From Oscillatoriales cyanobacterium RM2_1_1 (GTDB lineage Bacteria; Cyanobacteriota; Cyanobacteriia; Cyanobacteriales; Microcoleaceae): a stretch of DNA of 64,000 nucleotides. The notes beneath the pieces are model-generated. The model ran no database searches and was not told the DNA's origin. It saw only the letters and a list, made by a program, of their open reading frames with translations. The position numbers were made by a program, and so were the translations under genes. How positions within the stretch are numbered: position 1 is the first letter of the stretch; every line of letters starts with the position of its first letter. This document shows, in pieces, positions 48,414-57,900 of the stretch. The stretch lies in the NCBI GenBank assembly GCA_012033335.1, contig JAAURB010000003.1, positions 46,223-110,222 of the forward strand. The letters are read 5' to 3'.

Positions 48414-49301
48414 TTAACCATTGATTAACTGATGGTTTAGCCAGTCATACCAGTCATTTAAACCGGCTCCAGTCAAGGCAGACACCTGAAAGATTTTCAT
48501 CTGGGGATTTACCCCATAGGCATATTCTAGACATTGATCAAGGTCAAAGTTCAAATAGGGAAGCAGGTCAATTTTTGTTAGAATCATCACCTGACTTGCC
48601 CGAAATAAATGGGGATACTTGATAGGTTTATCCTCCCCTTCTGTAACTGATAAAATGGCAACTTTTCCCTGTTCTCCCAGGTCAAATAGCGCCGGACATA
48701 CCAAATTTCCGACATTTTCAATCATGACAATAGAGTTAGAGGGTGGATTGAGTTGTCTGTAACCCCAGGCTATCATTGTTGCTTCTAAATGGCATCCTGT
48801 TCCGGTATTAATTTGAACCGTGTTACACCCGGTTGCTCGGATTTTTTCAGCATCATGATCGGTTGCCTGATCCCCTTCAATCACACTGAAAGAAATTTGA
48901 GATTTCAAGTCATTAATGGTTCGGGTCAATAAGGTCGTCTTGCCAGCACCCGGGGAGCTGACCAAATTCAAAGCCAGAATATTTTGTTCCCGAAACCAAC
49001 GGCGATTCTGGGCCGCCGCCGAGTTGTTTTTAGCTAAAATTTCCTGCTCTAAGGTAATGGTTCGACCATGAACCTCAGCGTGAATTTTGGCATGAATCTC
49101 AGGGGGAATGGTCGGGGAATTATCAACAGCAGAATCTGAATTGAGCGCCCCATGGGTATGGGTGAGCAAACGACCATCAGGCAGGGAATGGGAGTGGGAA
49201 TGGGTCTGATCGGTACTGGTTTCTAGTTCAATCGTTTCTCCAGTTTGGGGATTAATCAAAATGACTTGATTCTCGTTGGCACAACCACAGGTTACACACA
49301 T
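48414..49301 (-). CDS. hypB: Hydrogenase nickel incorporation GTPase HypB
   Basis: HypB is the GTPase that, with HypA, delivers nickel to [NiFe] hydrogenase precursors. The 295-residue protein begins with MCVTCGC and a His-rich stretch (HSHSHS, THTHG), a metal store seen in many HypB proteins. The G domain has the P-loop SSPGAGKTT, D-x-x-G-like and SVTEGEDKP elements, and LTKIDLL for guanine specificity. Its start overlaps the end of hypA by ten bases, so the two are translationally coupled. The hydrogenase itself is not in the window. Confidence 0.97.
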   Translation of the reverse strand: MCVTCGCANENQVILINPQTGETIELETSTDQTHSHSHSLPDGRLLTHTHGALNSDSAVDNSPTIPPEIHAKIHAEVHGRTITLEQEILAKNNSAAAQNRRWFREQNILALNLVSSPGAGKTTLLTRTINDLKSQISFSVIEGDQATDHDAEKIRATGCNTVQINTGTGCHLEATMIAWGYRQLNPPSNSIVMIENVGNLVCPALFDLGEQGKVAILSVTEGEDKPIKYPHLFRASQVMILTKIDLLPYLNFDLDQCLEYAYGVNPQMKIFQVSALTGAGLNDWYDWLNHQLING

Positions 49302-49636
49302 GGGGACTCCACCTCCATTGTTTTAATGTTTAATTCTTCACCTTGAATGATCTTGAGTTCTACACTACCGCAACTGGGACAGATTCCGAAGGGAACATCT
49401 AAATCAACCTCAGTTCCGCACTGGCAACATTGCCCAATCCCCGGAATTTCAATAATTTCTAATTGGGCTCCTTCAACGATGGTTCCGCGACAACACACCT
49501 CAAAACAGAATTGAATGGCTTCAGGCATCACGGCAGACAGTTGACCAATTTCTAAGCTCACCCGTTTGACCGGAACAGCTCCGGCATACTCCACCGCGAT
49601 CGCCACAATATTTTGCGTAATTCCCAGTTCATGCAT
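49292..49636 (-). CDS. hypA: Hydrogenase maturation factor HypA
   Basis: A 114-residue nickel metallochaperone. The N-terminal MHELGIT supplies the His2-containing nickel site. A structural zinc site is built from C70-C-Q-C73 and C86-P-S-C89. The length is typical. It follows hypE after 56 bases and overlaps hypB by ten bases on the same strand, forming a hypE-hypA-hypB unit for maturation of a [NiFe] hydrogenase, most likely the bidirectional enzyme of cyanobacteria. Confidence 0.97.
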   Translation of the reverse strand: MHELGITQNIVAIAVEYAGAVPVKRVSLEIGQLSAVMPEAIQFCFEVCCRGTIVEGAQLEIIEIPGIGQCCQCGTEVDLDVPFGICPSCGSVELKIIQGEELNIKTMEVESPCV

Positions 49637-49692
49637 CGTTTTTTGGATGAATGACTAATCGTCGCTAACAGACAGTCACTAATAAATAGTCA

Positions 49693-50811
49693 TTAACAAA
49701 TTCTGGGCAATTGATCCCCTACCAGCATGTCTACAATCCGCGCCGTCCCAAACCGGGTTTGTAATATCACCATACCCACAGGATCAGCAATCACCTCCCC
49801 AATCATTCGACTTTGATGTCCGGCTGGATGGGTTCGCATCGCCGCCAGAACCCGTTCCGCTTTGGCCCGAGGGACAACAGCTACTAACTTGCCCTCATTG
49901 GCCAGATACAGAGGATCAAGGCCCAGAATCTCACAGACCCCCTGCACCTCTTCTCGAATCGGTAACTCAGATTCCTCTAGCCGAATCCCGACCTGGGAAC
50001 TCAAGGCAAACTCATTCAATACCGTCGCCAAACCGCCTCGAGTCGCATCTCGTAGAGCGTGAATTTCTGGACAAACCGCAAGCATCTGCTCCACCAGCCC
50101 ATGCAACGGTTGACAGTCACTCTCAATCCCAGTCTCCAGGGCCAATTCTCCCCGGGCAATTAAAATCGCCGTGCCATGATCCCCGAGATCCCCATTGATT
50201 AGAATGGCATCTCCAGGCTGAAGGCTCCGGGCAGAAGTCCTGACTCCAGGGCGAATCATGCCAATTCCTGCGGTGTTGATAAACAGCTTATCCGCAGACC
50301 CGCGCTGAACCACCTTGGTGTCTCCAGTGACAATTTTGACCCCGGCCTGATCGGCGGCCTCCTTCATGCTGCTGACAATCCGACGCAGATGATCAATCGG
50401 CAATCCCTCCTCTAGAATAAACCCGCAGGAAAGATACAGGGGAACTGCTCCACCCATGGCCAAATCATTCACCGTTCCATTCACCGCTAGTTCACCAATA
50501 TTGCTCCCAGGGAAAAATAGAGGATCTACCACAAAGGAGTCCGTTGTGAAAGCCAAACGATCGCCCCACTGCATCAGGTCAGCTAGATTAAACGTCGCTT
50601 GATCCTCCAGTTCAGCCAGGATCGGATTGTCAAACTGACGGACAAAAACATCCTCAATCAAGTCCGCCATAGCTTTGCCACCGCTACCCTGGGCCAGGGT
50701 AATATGCTGCTCTCTTACCCTGGCCGGAGGACGGCGAAGCTTCTCTACCGATTGAAAGAGAGCATCGGAGAAATTGGGTTGGGCTGGATCAACCGCTGAA
50801 AAAGAGTCCAT
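49693..50811 (-). CDS. hypE: Hydrogenase maturation protein HypE
   Basis: HypE dehydrates the carbamoyl group placed on its C-terminal cysteine by HypF to a thiocyanate, the source of the cyanide ligands of the [NiFe] centre. The 372-residue protein has the PurM-like ATP-binding fold (HGSGGK-like LAQGSGGKAM, FTTDSFVV, VNGTVNDLAMGG, KIVTGDTKVV) and ends exactly with PRIC, the required terminal Cys. It is the first gene of the hypE-hypA-hypB set. hypC, hypD and hypF are not in this window. Confidence 0.97.
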   Translation of the reverse strand: MDSFSAVDPAQPNFSDALFQSVEKLRRPPARVREQHITLAQGSGGKAMADLIEDVFVRQFDNPILAELEDQATFNLADLMQWGDRLAFTTDSFVVDPLFFPGSNIGELAVNGTVNDLAMGGAVPLYLSCGFILEEGLPIDHLRRIVSSMKEAADQAGVKIVTGDTKVVQRGSADKLFINTAGIGMIRPGVRTSARSLQPGDAILINGDLGDHGTAILIARGELALETGIESDCQPLHGLVEQMLAVCPEIHALRDATRGGLATVLNEFALSSQVGIRLEESELPIREEVQGVCEILGLDPLYLANEGKLVAVVPRAKAERVLAAMRTHPAGHQSRMIGEVIADPVGMVILQTRFGTARIVDMLVGDQLPRIC

Positions 50812-51082
50812 GGAGCGCTAGAAAGGATTCCCAAATCAATTATCCAGCTAATTTTCAGGTTCTGCTTGAATTGAAGCAATTCTTTAACGGACTGAAGAGT
50901 CTAAGAGGTCGGCTAGAACGAACCCTAACGAATACTCGATGTCAGATCACGGCTTCCATAGGTTTCCTGTCACATTAAATGGCTGATTGGTTCACAAGAG
51001 AATCAGTCAATTCATCACACAACAACGGTAGGATTTCCGAGATGATATGAGTTAACAAAGAGTTTAATCTAAAGCCCATACC

Positions 51083-51286
51083 ATGAACACCATAGCCTGC
51101 TCTGCTGATACTTCAATTCCTGCCGTTGTGGATCGGGTGCTCAAATTCCGCCAAATCACAGCCCTGGATTACCAACTGCTAAAGTCAGCGATTCTGGCTG
51201 AACCTGCCCTGGCTGAGATCAATTCTTCAGGACTGAATCCACTATTTGAAGGGTTGCAAAAAGGAGCCATCTGGATCACCGGTTAA
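51083..51286 (+). CDS. Small conserved cyanobacterial protein
   Basis: A 67-residue protein resembling the short cyanobacterial proteins built as a helical IxxVVDxILxxRxIT...FxxLQKGxI pattern; here VVDRVLKFRQIT and LFEGLQKGAIWIT match the two conserved ends. No function is known. The ATG at 51083 lies in a clean gap between the divergent hyp set and hisH. The ribosome-binding site is weak. Confidence 0.6.
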   Translation: MNTIACSADTSIPAVVDRVLKFRQITALDYQLLKSAILAEPALAEINSSGLNPLFEGLQKGAIWITG

Positions 51287-51616
51287 AGCACCTCAGGTTC
51301 AGTGATCTAACCTTTCATCAACTTTTGAACACACCTTCGAATCAGCGTTCAATCCGCTTCTAATGGTTCAATAACAGGCCGATCTGAGTGCCATACATCC
51401 TGCAATCACAACGGTTCTACCAGATTTAATCTCCTCAATTGCAATTCCCATCCTAGAATTTTCGGCCCAGACCCCCTGTAAAGTATTGACTGTAGCATTG
51501 CCGTCAAAGAATTAGCCCTCAGAGCACTTCACCCGAAAATCGTCTCAGAATCTTTGATTCGGGAAGTGAGAATGTCAAAATAGAGATTCATAGTCGAACG
51601 AAGGAGAACATCAGCC
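51287..51616. other. Intergenic region upstream of hisH
   Basis: The 330-base gap holds no gene. The AAGGAG site for hisH is at its end (about 51601-51606). Confidence 0.4.
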
Positions 51617-52297
51617 ATGGTAGCGATCGCAGTGATTGATTACGATATGGGAAATCTGCATTCCGTTTGCAAAGGACTGGAAAAGGCAGGGGCAACCCCT
51701 CAAGTCACCGATTCTCCCGAGCTGATTCATCAGGCCGATGCGGTGATTTTACCGGGAGTTGGAGCATTTGATCCGGCAATGGAGCATTTGCGATCGCGCC
51801 AACTGATTCAACCCATTCAAGATGTGATTGCTTCAGGGAAGCTGTTTCTGGGAATTTGTCTGGGACTCCAGATTTTGTTCGATCAGAGTCAGGAAGGCCA
51901 TGAACCCGGTCTAGGAATCTTTGCCGGAACGGTTCGTCGGTTTGCGTCAGAACCTGGGTTGACGATTCCCCACATGGGCTGGAATCAACTACAATTCACC
52001 GATCCCAACCTGGCTCTGTGGCAGGACTTGCCCCCTGCTCCCTGGGCTTATTTTGTTCATTCTTACTACGTTGATCCGACTGACAGCACCATCAATGCCG
52101 CCACCATCACCCACGGCACTCAAACGGTAACAGCGGCGATCGCTGATAAGAATGTGATGGCAACTCAGTTTCATCCAGAAAAATCCTCGAAGGCAGGATT
52201 ACAGATCTTAAGTAACTTTGTGGCCTGGGTTGAGGCCGACTTGGCAGGCTCCAACTCATTAACGGCTGCTTCAGTTTCCCTTGGAGTACTACGATAG
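51617..52297 (+). CDS. hisH: Imidazole glycerol phosphate synthase glutaminase subunit HisH
   Basis: Class I glutamine amidotransferase that supplies ammonia to HisF in histidine and purine-linked AICAR formation. The 226-residue protein has the oxyanion segment PGVGAFDPAM, the nucleophile Cys81 (LGICLGLQ) and the His186/Glu188 pair (FHPEKS). An AAGGAG site precedes the ATG. hisF is not adjacent, which is normal in cyanobacteria, where his genes are scattered. Confidence 0.97.
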   Translation: MVAIAVIDYDMGNLHSVCKGLEKAGATPQVTDSPELIHQADAVILPGVGAFDPAMEHLRSRQLIQPIQDVIASGKLFLGICLGLQILFDQSQEGHEPGLGIFAGTVRRFASEPGLTIPHMGWNQLQFTDPNLALWQDLPPAPWAYFVHSYYVDPTDSTINAATITHGTQTVTAAIADKNVMATQFHPEKSSKAGLQILSNFVAWVEADLAGSNSLTAASVSLGVLR

Positions 52298-52337
52298 AGG
52301 GAAATACCCCAGAAGCACGGAATAGAGGCACGGAGAT

Positions 52338-52370
52338 CCCAGAGGGTTTAAGCTTTTTGTGGCCTCTGGG
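52338..52370. terminator. Possible bidirectional terminator between hisH and the serine hydrolase
   Basis: CCCAGAGG (52338-52345) pairs with CCTCTGGG (52363-52370) in the short gap between convergent genes. There is no clear external T-run, so the assignment is tentative. Confidence 0.35.
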
Positions 52371-52371
52371 G

Positions 52372-53526
52372 TTAATCGTTTGATTGTAGATTTTGGGTTT
52401 TGGGTTTTGGCAGAGCCATCATCTGGTTGTAGATAGATTGAGATAGGGCTGGGAAAAAGCTGACATTTGCACTATAGGGTTCCCCATCTCCTAGTACCGC
52501 CAGGACATAGGCAACCTGACCTGAGGGATCTCGAATAAAAGCAACTTCTGTGCGACTATCTGAAGTCCAGCCGACCTTAGAGGCAAACTGTACCTCTGTT
52601 CCAATAAAAGGCTCCCCCAAAAATTCATAGAGGGCGGTATATTCTTCCGCCTGCCAGGTATCTGGATTCAAGTTGCGGGTCAATAAATTGAGCATGGCCT
52701 GACTGGCTGCGGGTGAAATCGCTTTGTTGCGAACAATTTCATACATGATGCGTCCCACCTGACTAGCCGTGATCTGATTGCGGATAGGCTGCTCCCAACT
52801 GCCTCGCATTTTCAGTTCCCAGTCCTCTGGTTGATCCATTCCCAAGGAGGGAATCGGATAGTTTTTCTGGCTGACATCAATTTGCTGGTATCCAGCCTTC
52901 TGAAAAAATTGATTAATCGAATGCCGTTGATTCAGCCAATCTTTATACTCTTTTGGAGGTTTGGTCAGGTCGGAGGTGGTTTGAGTCAGTTGATCAATGA
53001 TGTTGCTAGCGGATTCATTGTCTGAATATTGAATCAGTTTACAGACATCAGTCTGGCATTCGGGGGTATAGGCCACTGCGTCAGGGGGTAACTGCCTGGC
53101 ATTGACCTGACCGTAGAGGGCCACCATCCAGAACAATTTAGCAACGCTGGCGGGAAATCTCGGGGTCTGACTGCGATATTCAGCAAAGGTCTGATGCTGC
53201 ACATCAATTAAGTAAATGGATAGATTTTCCAGCGGAAGCTCCTGGGCCGCAGCCAGCTTTACTCCTGTGTCTACGATGCCCTGTAGCTCAGCACTGAACT
53301 GTAAATTTGGTGCAACTTTTGGGTTATATATCAGTTCTGGGGCCTTTGGAGTGGGAGGTTTCGATGGACGGGTCACAGGGGTATCCGTTGGGGTGAGATG
53401 GGACGCGACGATGGATTCTTGAGAGGCTGAGGTTTTCCCCTGAAATTCTCGGTAAAAATTCTCAATCAGAATTTGGGGGTCAACCAATCTCCAGGCTAAA
53501 ATCACACCAGTGCCCCCTAGAACCAA
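52372..53526 (-). CDS. Membrane-anchored beta-lactamase-like serine hydrolase
   Basis: A 384-residue member of the penicillin-binding/beta-lactamase fold, a paralogue of the gene at 22383. Ser127-x-x-Lys130 (FPASVAK), S-D-N at 168-170 (YSDNES) and a late SKVGWTS in place of KTG are visible. An N-terminal hydrophobic helix (LVLGGTGVILAW) is followed by a Pro/Thr-rich linker, so it is probably anchored with the enzyme domain in the periplasm. It has no ATG: the frame opens with TTG at 53526 inside the hydrophobic helix. The small coiled-coil frame just upstream (53541-53774) is likely its N-terminus, split by a missing base. Confidence 0.85.
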   Translation of the reverse strand: MVLGGTGVILAWRLVDPQILIENFYREFQGKTSASQESIVASHLTPTDTPVTRPSKPPTPKAPELIYNPKVAPNLQFSAELQGIVDTGVKLAAAQELPLENLSIYLIDVQHQTFAEYRSQTPRFPASVAKLFWMVALYGQVNARQLPPDAVAYTPECQTDVCKLIQYSDNESASNIIDQLTQTTSDLTKPPKEYKDWLNQRHSINQFFQKAGYQQIDVSQKNYPIPSLGMDQPEDWELKMRGSWEQPIRNQITASQVGRIMYEIVRNKAISPAASQAMLNLLTRNLNPDTWQAEEYTALYEFLGEPFIGTEVQFASKVGWTSDSRTEVAFIRDPSGQVAYVLAVLGDGEPYSANVSFFPALSQSIYNQMMALPKPKTQNLQSND

Positions 53527-53540
53527 TCCACTACTCCAGA

Positions 53541-53774
53541 TCAGGCTGAGCGAACTTGCTGAGCCAGGGTTTTAGAATGACCCCCAGAGTGGTGAGGGGA
53601 GTTTTTTGAAGATATCGGATGAGCTGAGGCAGGCTGAGACTGACCTTGCTCAAGGTGGGCAACTCGTTTTTGGAGATGGACGATGACTTTGCAAGCCCGT
53701 CTGAGCTTGATTTCTAGTTCGGCAACTCGCTCATCTAGATTGGGATCGGGAGTCGGGGGAAATTCAGGAATCAC
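53541..53774 (-). CDS. Coiled-coil N-terminal segment, probably part of the next gene
   Basis: A 77-residue frame with a SlyX-like coiled coil (ERVAELEIKLRRACKVIVHL, residues 15-40) and a polar tail ending KTLAQQVRSA. It stops 14 bases before the TTG of the serine hydrolase. One inserted base between about 53543 and 53573 joins the frames into ...SSLSLIWSSGLVLGGTG..., giving a 467-residue protein with a cytoplasmic coiled coil, membrane helix and periplasmic enzyme domain. It could also be a genuine separate small gene. Confidence 0.55.
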   Translation of the reverse strand: MIPEFPPTPDPNLDERVAELEIKLRRACKVIVHLQKRVAHLEQGQSQPASAHPISSKNSPHHSGGHSKTLAQQVRSA

Positions 53775-53902
53775 AGATTATACTCACGCCTCACAAACTT
53801 GTCTCACGAACCTGTCTCACAAACTTAACCTAATATCTGAATCGGAACTTCCTCTATTAATCCTATTCAGTTAATGGGTAACTAAATTAATGGGTAACTA
53901 AA

Positions 53903-54016
53903 TAGCTTGACGCAATTAAATTAATTAGAAAATTGATGGGGGGGTGAAGAGGGTAGTGCCCCCTTCCTGGGGCTTTGCTCCAGACCCCCTGCCATTGAAA
54001 ATTAATCACAACCGCC
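53903..54016 (+). repeat. Family 2 repeat, copy B
   Basis: Begins TAGCTTGACGCAATTAAATTAATTAG and ends ATTAATCACAACCGCC. The core GGGGGGTGAAGAGGGTAGTGCCCCCTTC and the tail block AGACCCCCTGCC match the copy at 63897. The ends are imperfect inverted repeats around AATTAATTA. Confidence 0.75.
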
Positions 54017-54882
54017 TATTTAATCCCTTTGCCTGAGTTGACCAATATTTCAATTTTTTTGATTTGTGCAGGGTTTGATAGGGAAAATAAATTGGTGAAG
54101 TTAAGTTATTGTGTAAAGCTGGTTACCGAATATGGGCTGTCAGATTCAGAATCTTGAGAGACATCAAAGCCAAAGCAATTTGTGGTCATCGAGATCAGGC
54201 AGCAGCACAGAGCAATTAAAAATCCGCATGATTGAAGTCATTGCTGACTTCAATCGCCCTATGGCTAGACCCCTTAAATGACTTGTCAAGGCAAGCATTG
54301 AATCAATCATCATGCAGCAGGTAAACTCTTACTCAGGTATACTAGGTACATAATCTACCAATTCTGTGCAATTGTCATAGTTTTTTCAGGAATCCAAATT
54401 TCAGGAATCCAAGGGTTAAGGTGGCTATATCCTCATGGGGGGTATAGACCTGTAATGGTTCTATCCTGCTATACTCTTCATTAGTCGTTAGTATAGAAAG
54501 TGGGCCGTAGGATTGAGCATCTAGTTTGCTTTGAACGGCGATTTTTATTTTGACCAAATGGGCTTCAAAAGTATCAAACTACTCTGGGCCCCATGAGAAA
54601 ATAGAGTTTTAAGGAACTCAGGATTACAAGACTAAAGCAATGGGAATTAACTTCCATATCTAGTGATTGCTATGCTTTAAAGAGCCCGTTGATTAGGCTA
54701 CGCATGGGGGGTGTCGTTTTCACAGTTCTAGTAGGTTTTTAGAGTTTAGGAGAAGCTGAAAGCAATTTCTGATACAGCCAAAGGGCAGGGTGCTGATTAG
54801 ACTTAATGCAGGAAAACTAGGGTGTAGCAAACCAGGGCTGTACTAGATGAGTTGGCTAAGTTTTTTAACTGGAGCTTCAAAC

Positions 54883-54910
54883 GAAAGTTCAAATTGAAGT
54901 TTGAACTTTC
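54883..54910. promoter_or_regulatory. Palindrome upstream of the sensor cyclase
   Basis: GAAAGTTCAAA (54883-54893) is exactly complementary to TTTGAACTTTC (54900-54910), with a six-base loop. It lies 73 bases before the start of the cyclase gene, so it could be an operator or a leader hairpin. No T-run follows. Confidence 0.45.
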
Positions 54911-54983
54911 ATCTGAATGTGAGTTCTAGATTTACTAGATGGCTTCTGACGACGAACCCTAGCGTTGTATGTGAATAAAACCT

Positions 54984-57900
54984 ATGTCAGGCGTACGCAT
55001 CGGTATTTTGCACTCTTTGAGTGGCATGATGGCCATGAGAGAATCTCCATTGCGAGATGCTGCTCTAATGGCAGTTGCCGAGATCAATCAATTCGGTGGG
55101 GTTTTAGGCCAACTGATTGAAGCGGTGGTTGAGGATGGAGCGTCTGATCCCATCTGCTTTGCTCAGAAAGCCGAAAAGCTCATATTAGAGGATCAGGTGG
55201 CTACCCTGTTTGGCTGCTGGACATCCACTACTCGAATAGCAGTTAAATACATTGTTGAAAAGCTTAACCATCAGCTTTGGTATCCCTTGCAGTATGAAGG
55301 TTTAGAGAGTTCACCCAATATTTTTTACACTGGACTGTGTCCTAATCAACAGGTAGAACCTGCTGTGAAATGGCTTCTGCAGAACCGGGGTCAGCGTTTT
55401 TTTTTGTTGGGCTCAGACTATATGTTTCCCCACACGGTCAGCAAACTAGTCAAGTTACAGCTCAACGCTAGTGGCGGTGAGGTTGTAGGACAAGCCTATC
55501 CTCCCCTGGAAACTCAAGATTTTAAAGAGATTATATGCCGGATTCGGCAAGCTCAACCAGATGTAATCTTCAATACTGTCAACGGAGACAGTAATATTGC
55601 TTTCTATCAACAATTTCAGGAAGCCGGACTGAGTCCAGACCAGATAACTATCCTGGCAACTTCTGTTTCTGAAACAGAGCTACAGCTCATAGGTAATGCG
55701 GCGGTGGGCCATCTGAGCTGCTGGAGTTATTTTCAAAGCCTGGATACCCCTGAAAATCAAAGATTCGTCGAACGATTTCAGGCTTACTATGGGCCTGAGC
55801 GAGTTACCAGCGATCCGGTGGAAGCCGCCTATGTTCAGGTTCATCTCTGGAAGCAGGCGGTGGAATTGGCTGACTCGTTTGACTGCGAACGGGTGCGGAC
55901 GGCGGCCTATGGTTTGTATTATCAGGCTCCAGGGGGCATGGTACGGGTCAAGTCAAATCATCATTTGTCCAAGGTTTGTCGGATTGGTCAGGCGCAGCCC
56001 GACGGTCAATTTCAGGTGATCTATTCCAGCCCCAACCGGATCAAACCGTTGCCCTGGCTAGGATTCGAGGAGAGTGAATTCAGTCCCAGCGATATGGTAA
56101 CCAGTTTGCTGGCGGAGGTGAGTCAGAGTGCTGAACGGGCAGATCAGTTAGAGCAAAAATCCCGGGAACTGGAGGCGACAAAAGCGCAACTTCAAGCCGA
56201 AATCGAAAAGCGCAAGCAATATGAAGCCAGACTTGAGCAGATCAATCATGACCTGGAAGAAATCGTCGCGGAGCGCACCGCCAGTCTCCAGGAAACCCAT
56301 ACCCATCTGCTCAATGAGATTGTAGAACATCGGCAGGCCCGGGAAGAGTTGCAAATTGCCAATCTCCGTTTGAAAACGGTCTTGAATGCGGTACCTGGAA
56401 CTGTTTCCTGGATTCGCTCAGACCTGACCTATATCGAAGTCAACCAACAGTTGGCAGATTTCTTTGGTTTGCAGCCAGAGGACTTCGCCGGTCAGGATAT
56501 TGGTTTTCTAGGCACGGGAACGGAGTTTATTGGATTCGTTCAAAATTTATTTTACAGTTCAGAGGTGGAAGCCTCTCAGGAAGTCTGTACCAAAGTTGAT
56601 GGTGGGGAGTTGCGTTATTATCTGGTGGCAGCTCAGAAGTACGACAACAATCAAGCGGCTTTCATTGTTGGGATCGATGTTACTCAGCGTCGGCGGGCGG
56701 AGGAAAGCTTGAAAACCGCCAATACCCGTCTGCAAACTGTACTAGAAGCAGTCCCTGGAACAGTCTCCTGGGTGCGCTCGGATTTGACCTATATTGAGGT
56801 CAACCAACAGTTGGCAGATATCCACGGGCGGCCCCGAGAAGACTTTGCCGATCAAAATATTGGCTTCCTAGGGGGAGGCTCCCAATTTAATCAATTCATT
56901 CAAAATTTGTTCCAGAATCCTGAACAAACGGCTTCTCAGGAAATCTCAACCCAGGTCAAAGAATACCCAAAGCACTACTGGATTCTTGCCCAGAAATATA
57001 ATCAGGGTCAGGCAGCTTTTCTGGTCGGGATCGACGTTACGGCCCGCCGTCAAGCTGAAGCGGCCCTGAAGGTTTCTCAGGATCAGTTCAAAGCGGTTCT
57101 GAATATTGTCCCTGGCATGGTGTCCTGGATCAGCTCTGACCTGCATTATCTCGGAGTCAATCGCTATCTCGCCAATATTTTCAACCTCAACCCAGAAGAC
57201 TTTATCAATCGCCATATTGGTTTTTTAGACAGTAGTCCTCAGTTCAATGAATTTGTCCGGGAATTCTTTGAGAGCCCTGAGCGGGATCAGAATCGAGAGA
57301 TCCTATCTCTGGTCGAAGGTCAGCTCCGCAGTTATCTGATTGCCGCCCACAAATATAACGGCAGTCAAGCCGCATTTTTTGTTGGGCTGGATATTACTGA
57401 GCGCAAACAGACCGAGGAAGCTTTGAGGCAAGCTGAAGTTGACTATCGCAGTCTGTTTGAAAATGCAGTTGAAGGAATTTTCCGGACAACCCCCAAGGGC
57501 CAATATCTCCGGGCCAATCCAGCTCTGGCCCAGATGTATGGCTATGACTCCCCTGAGGAACTGACTGAAAGCATCATTAATATTGCCGGGCAACTTTATG
57601 TCAGCCCCACTCGCCGCCGGGAATTTATTCAGATAATTGATGAACAGGGCTCAGTCATGGATTTTGAGTCTCAGATTCGCTGCCACGATGGCAAGTTGCG
57701 CTGGATCGCAGAAAATGCCCTAGCGGTGCGAGATCGCAGTGGCGAGATCCTCTACTACGAAGGCAGTGTGATTGACATCACCGAACGCAAAAAGGCAGAA
57801 CTGGCCCTGCAACAGGCCAAAGATATTCTGGAATCGAGAGTCGAAGAGCGCACCTTGAAGCTGGTACGGGAGATCTCCGAACGGAAACGGGTCGAGACAG

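Larger units (their letters stand above)
53775..54983. other. 1.2-kb intergenic region upstream of the sensor cyclase
   Basis: No supported gene. It holds a family 2 repeat (53903-54016), an imperfect direct duplication of TTTCAGGAATCCAA near 54385-54412, and an 11-bp palindrome at 54883-54910 shortly before the cyclase start. An open frame at 54375-54557 (minus) looks random. Confidence 0.4.

Noticed and set aside
54375..54557. 60-residue minus-strand open frame
   Set aside because: It has no ribosome-binding site, no recognisable motif, and overlaps a short direct duplication.
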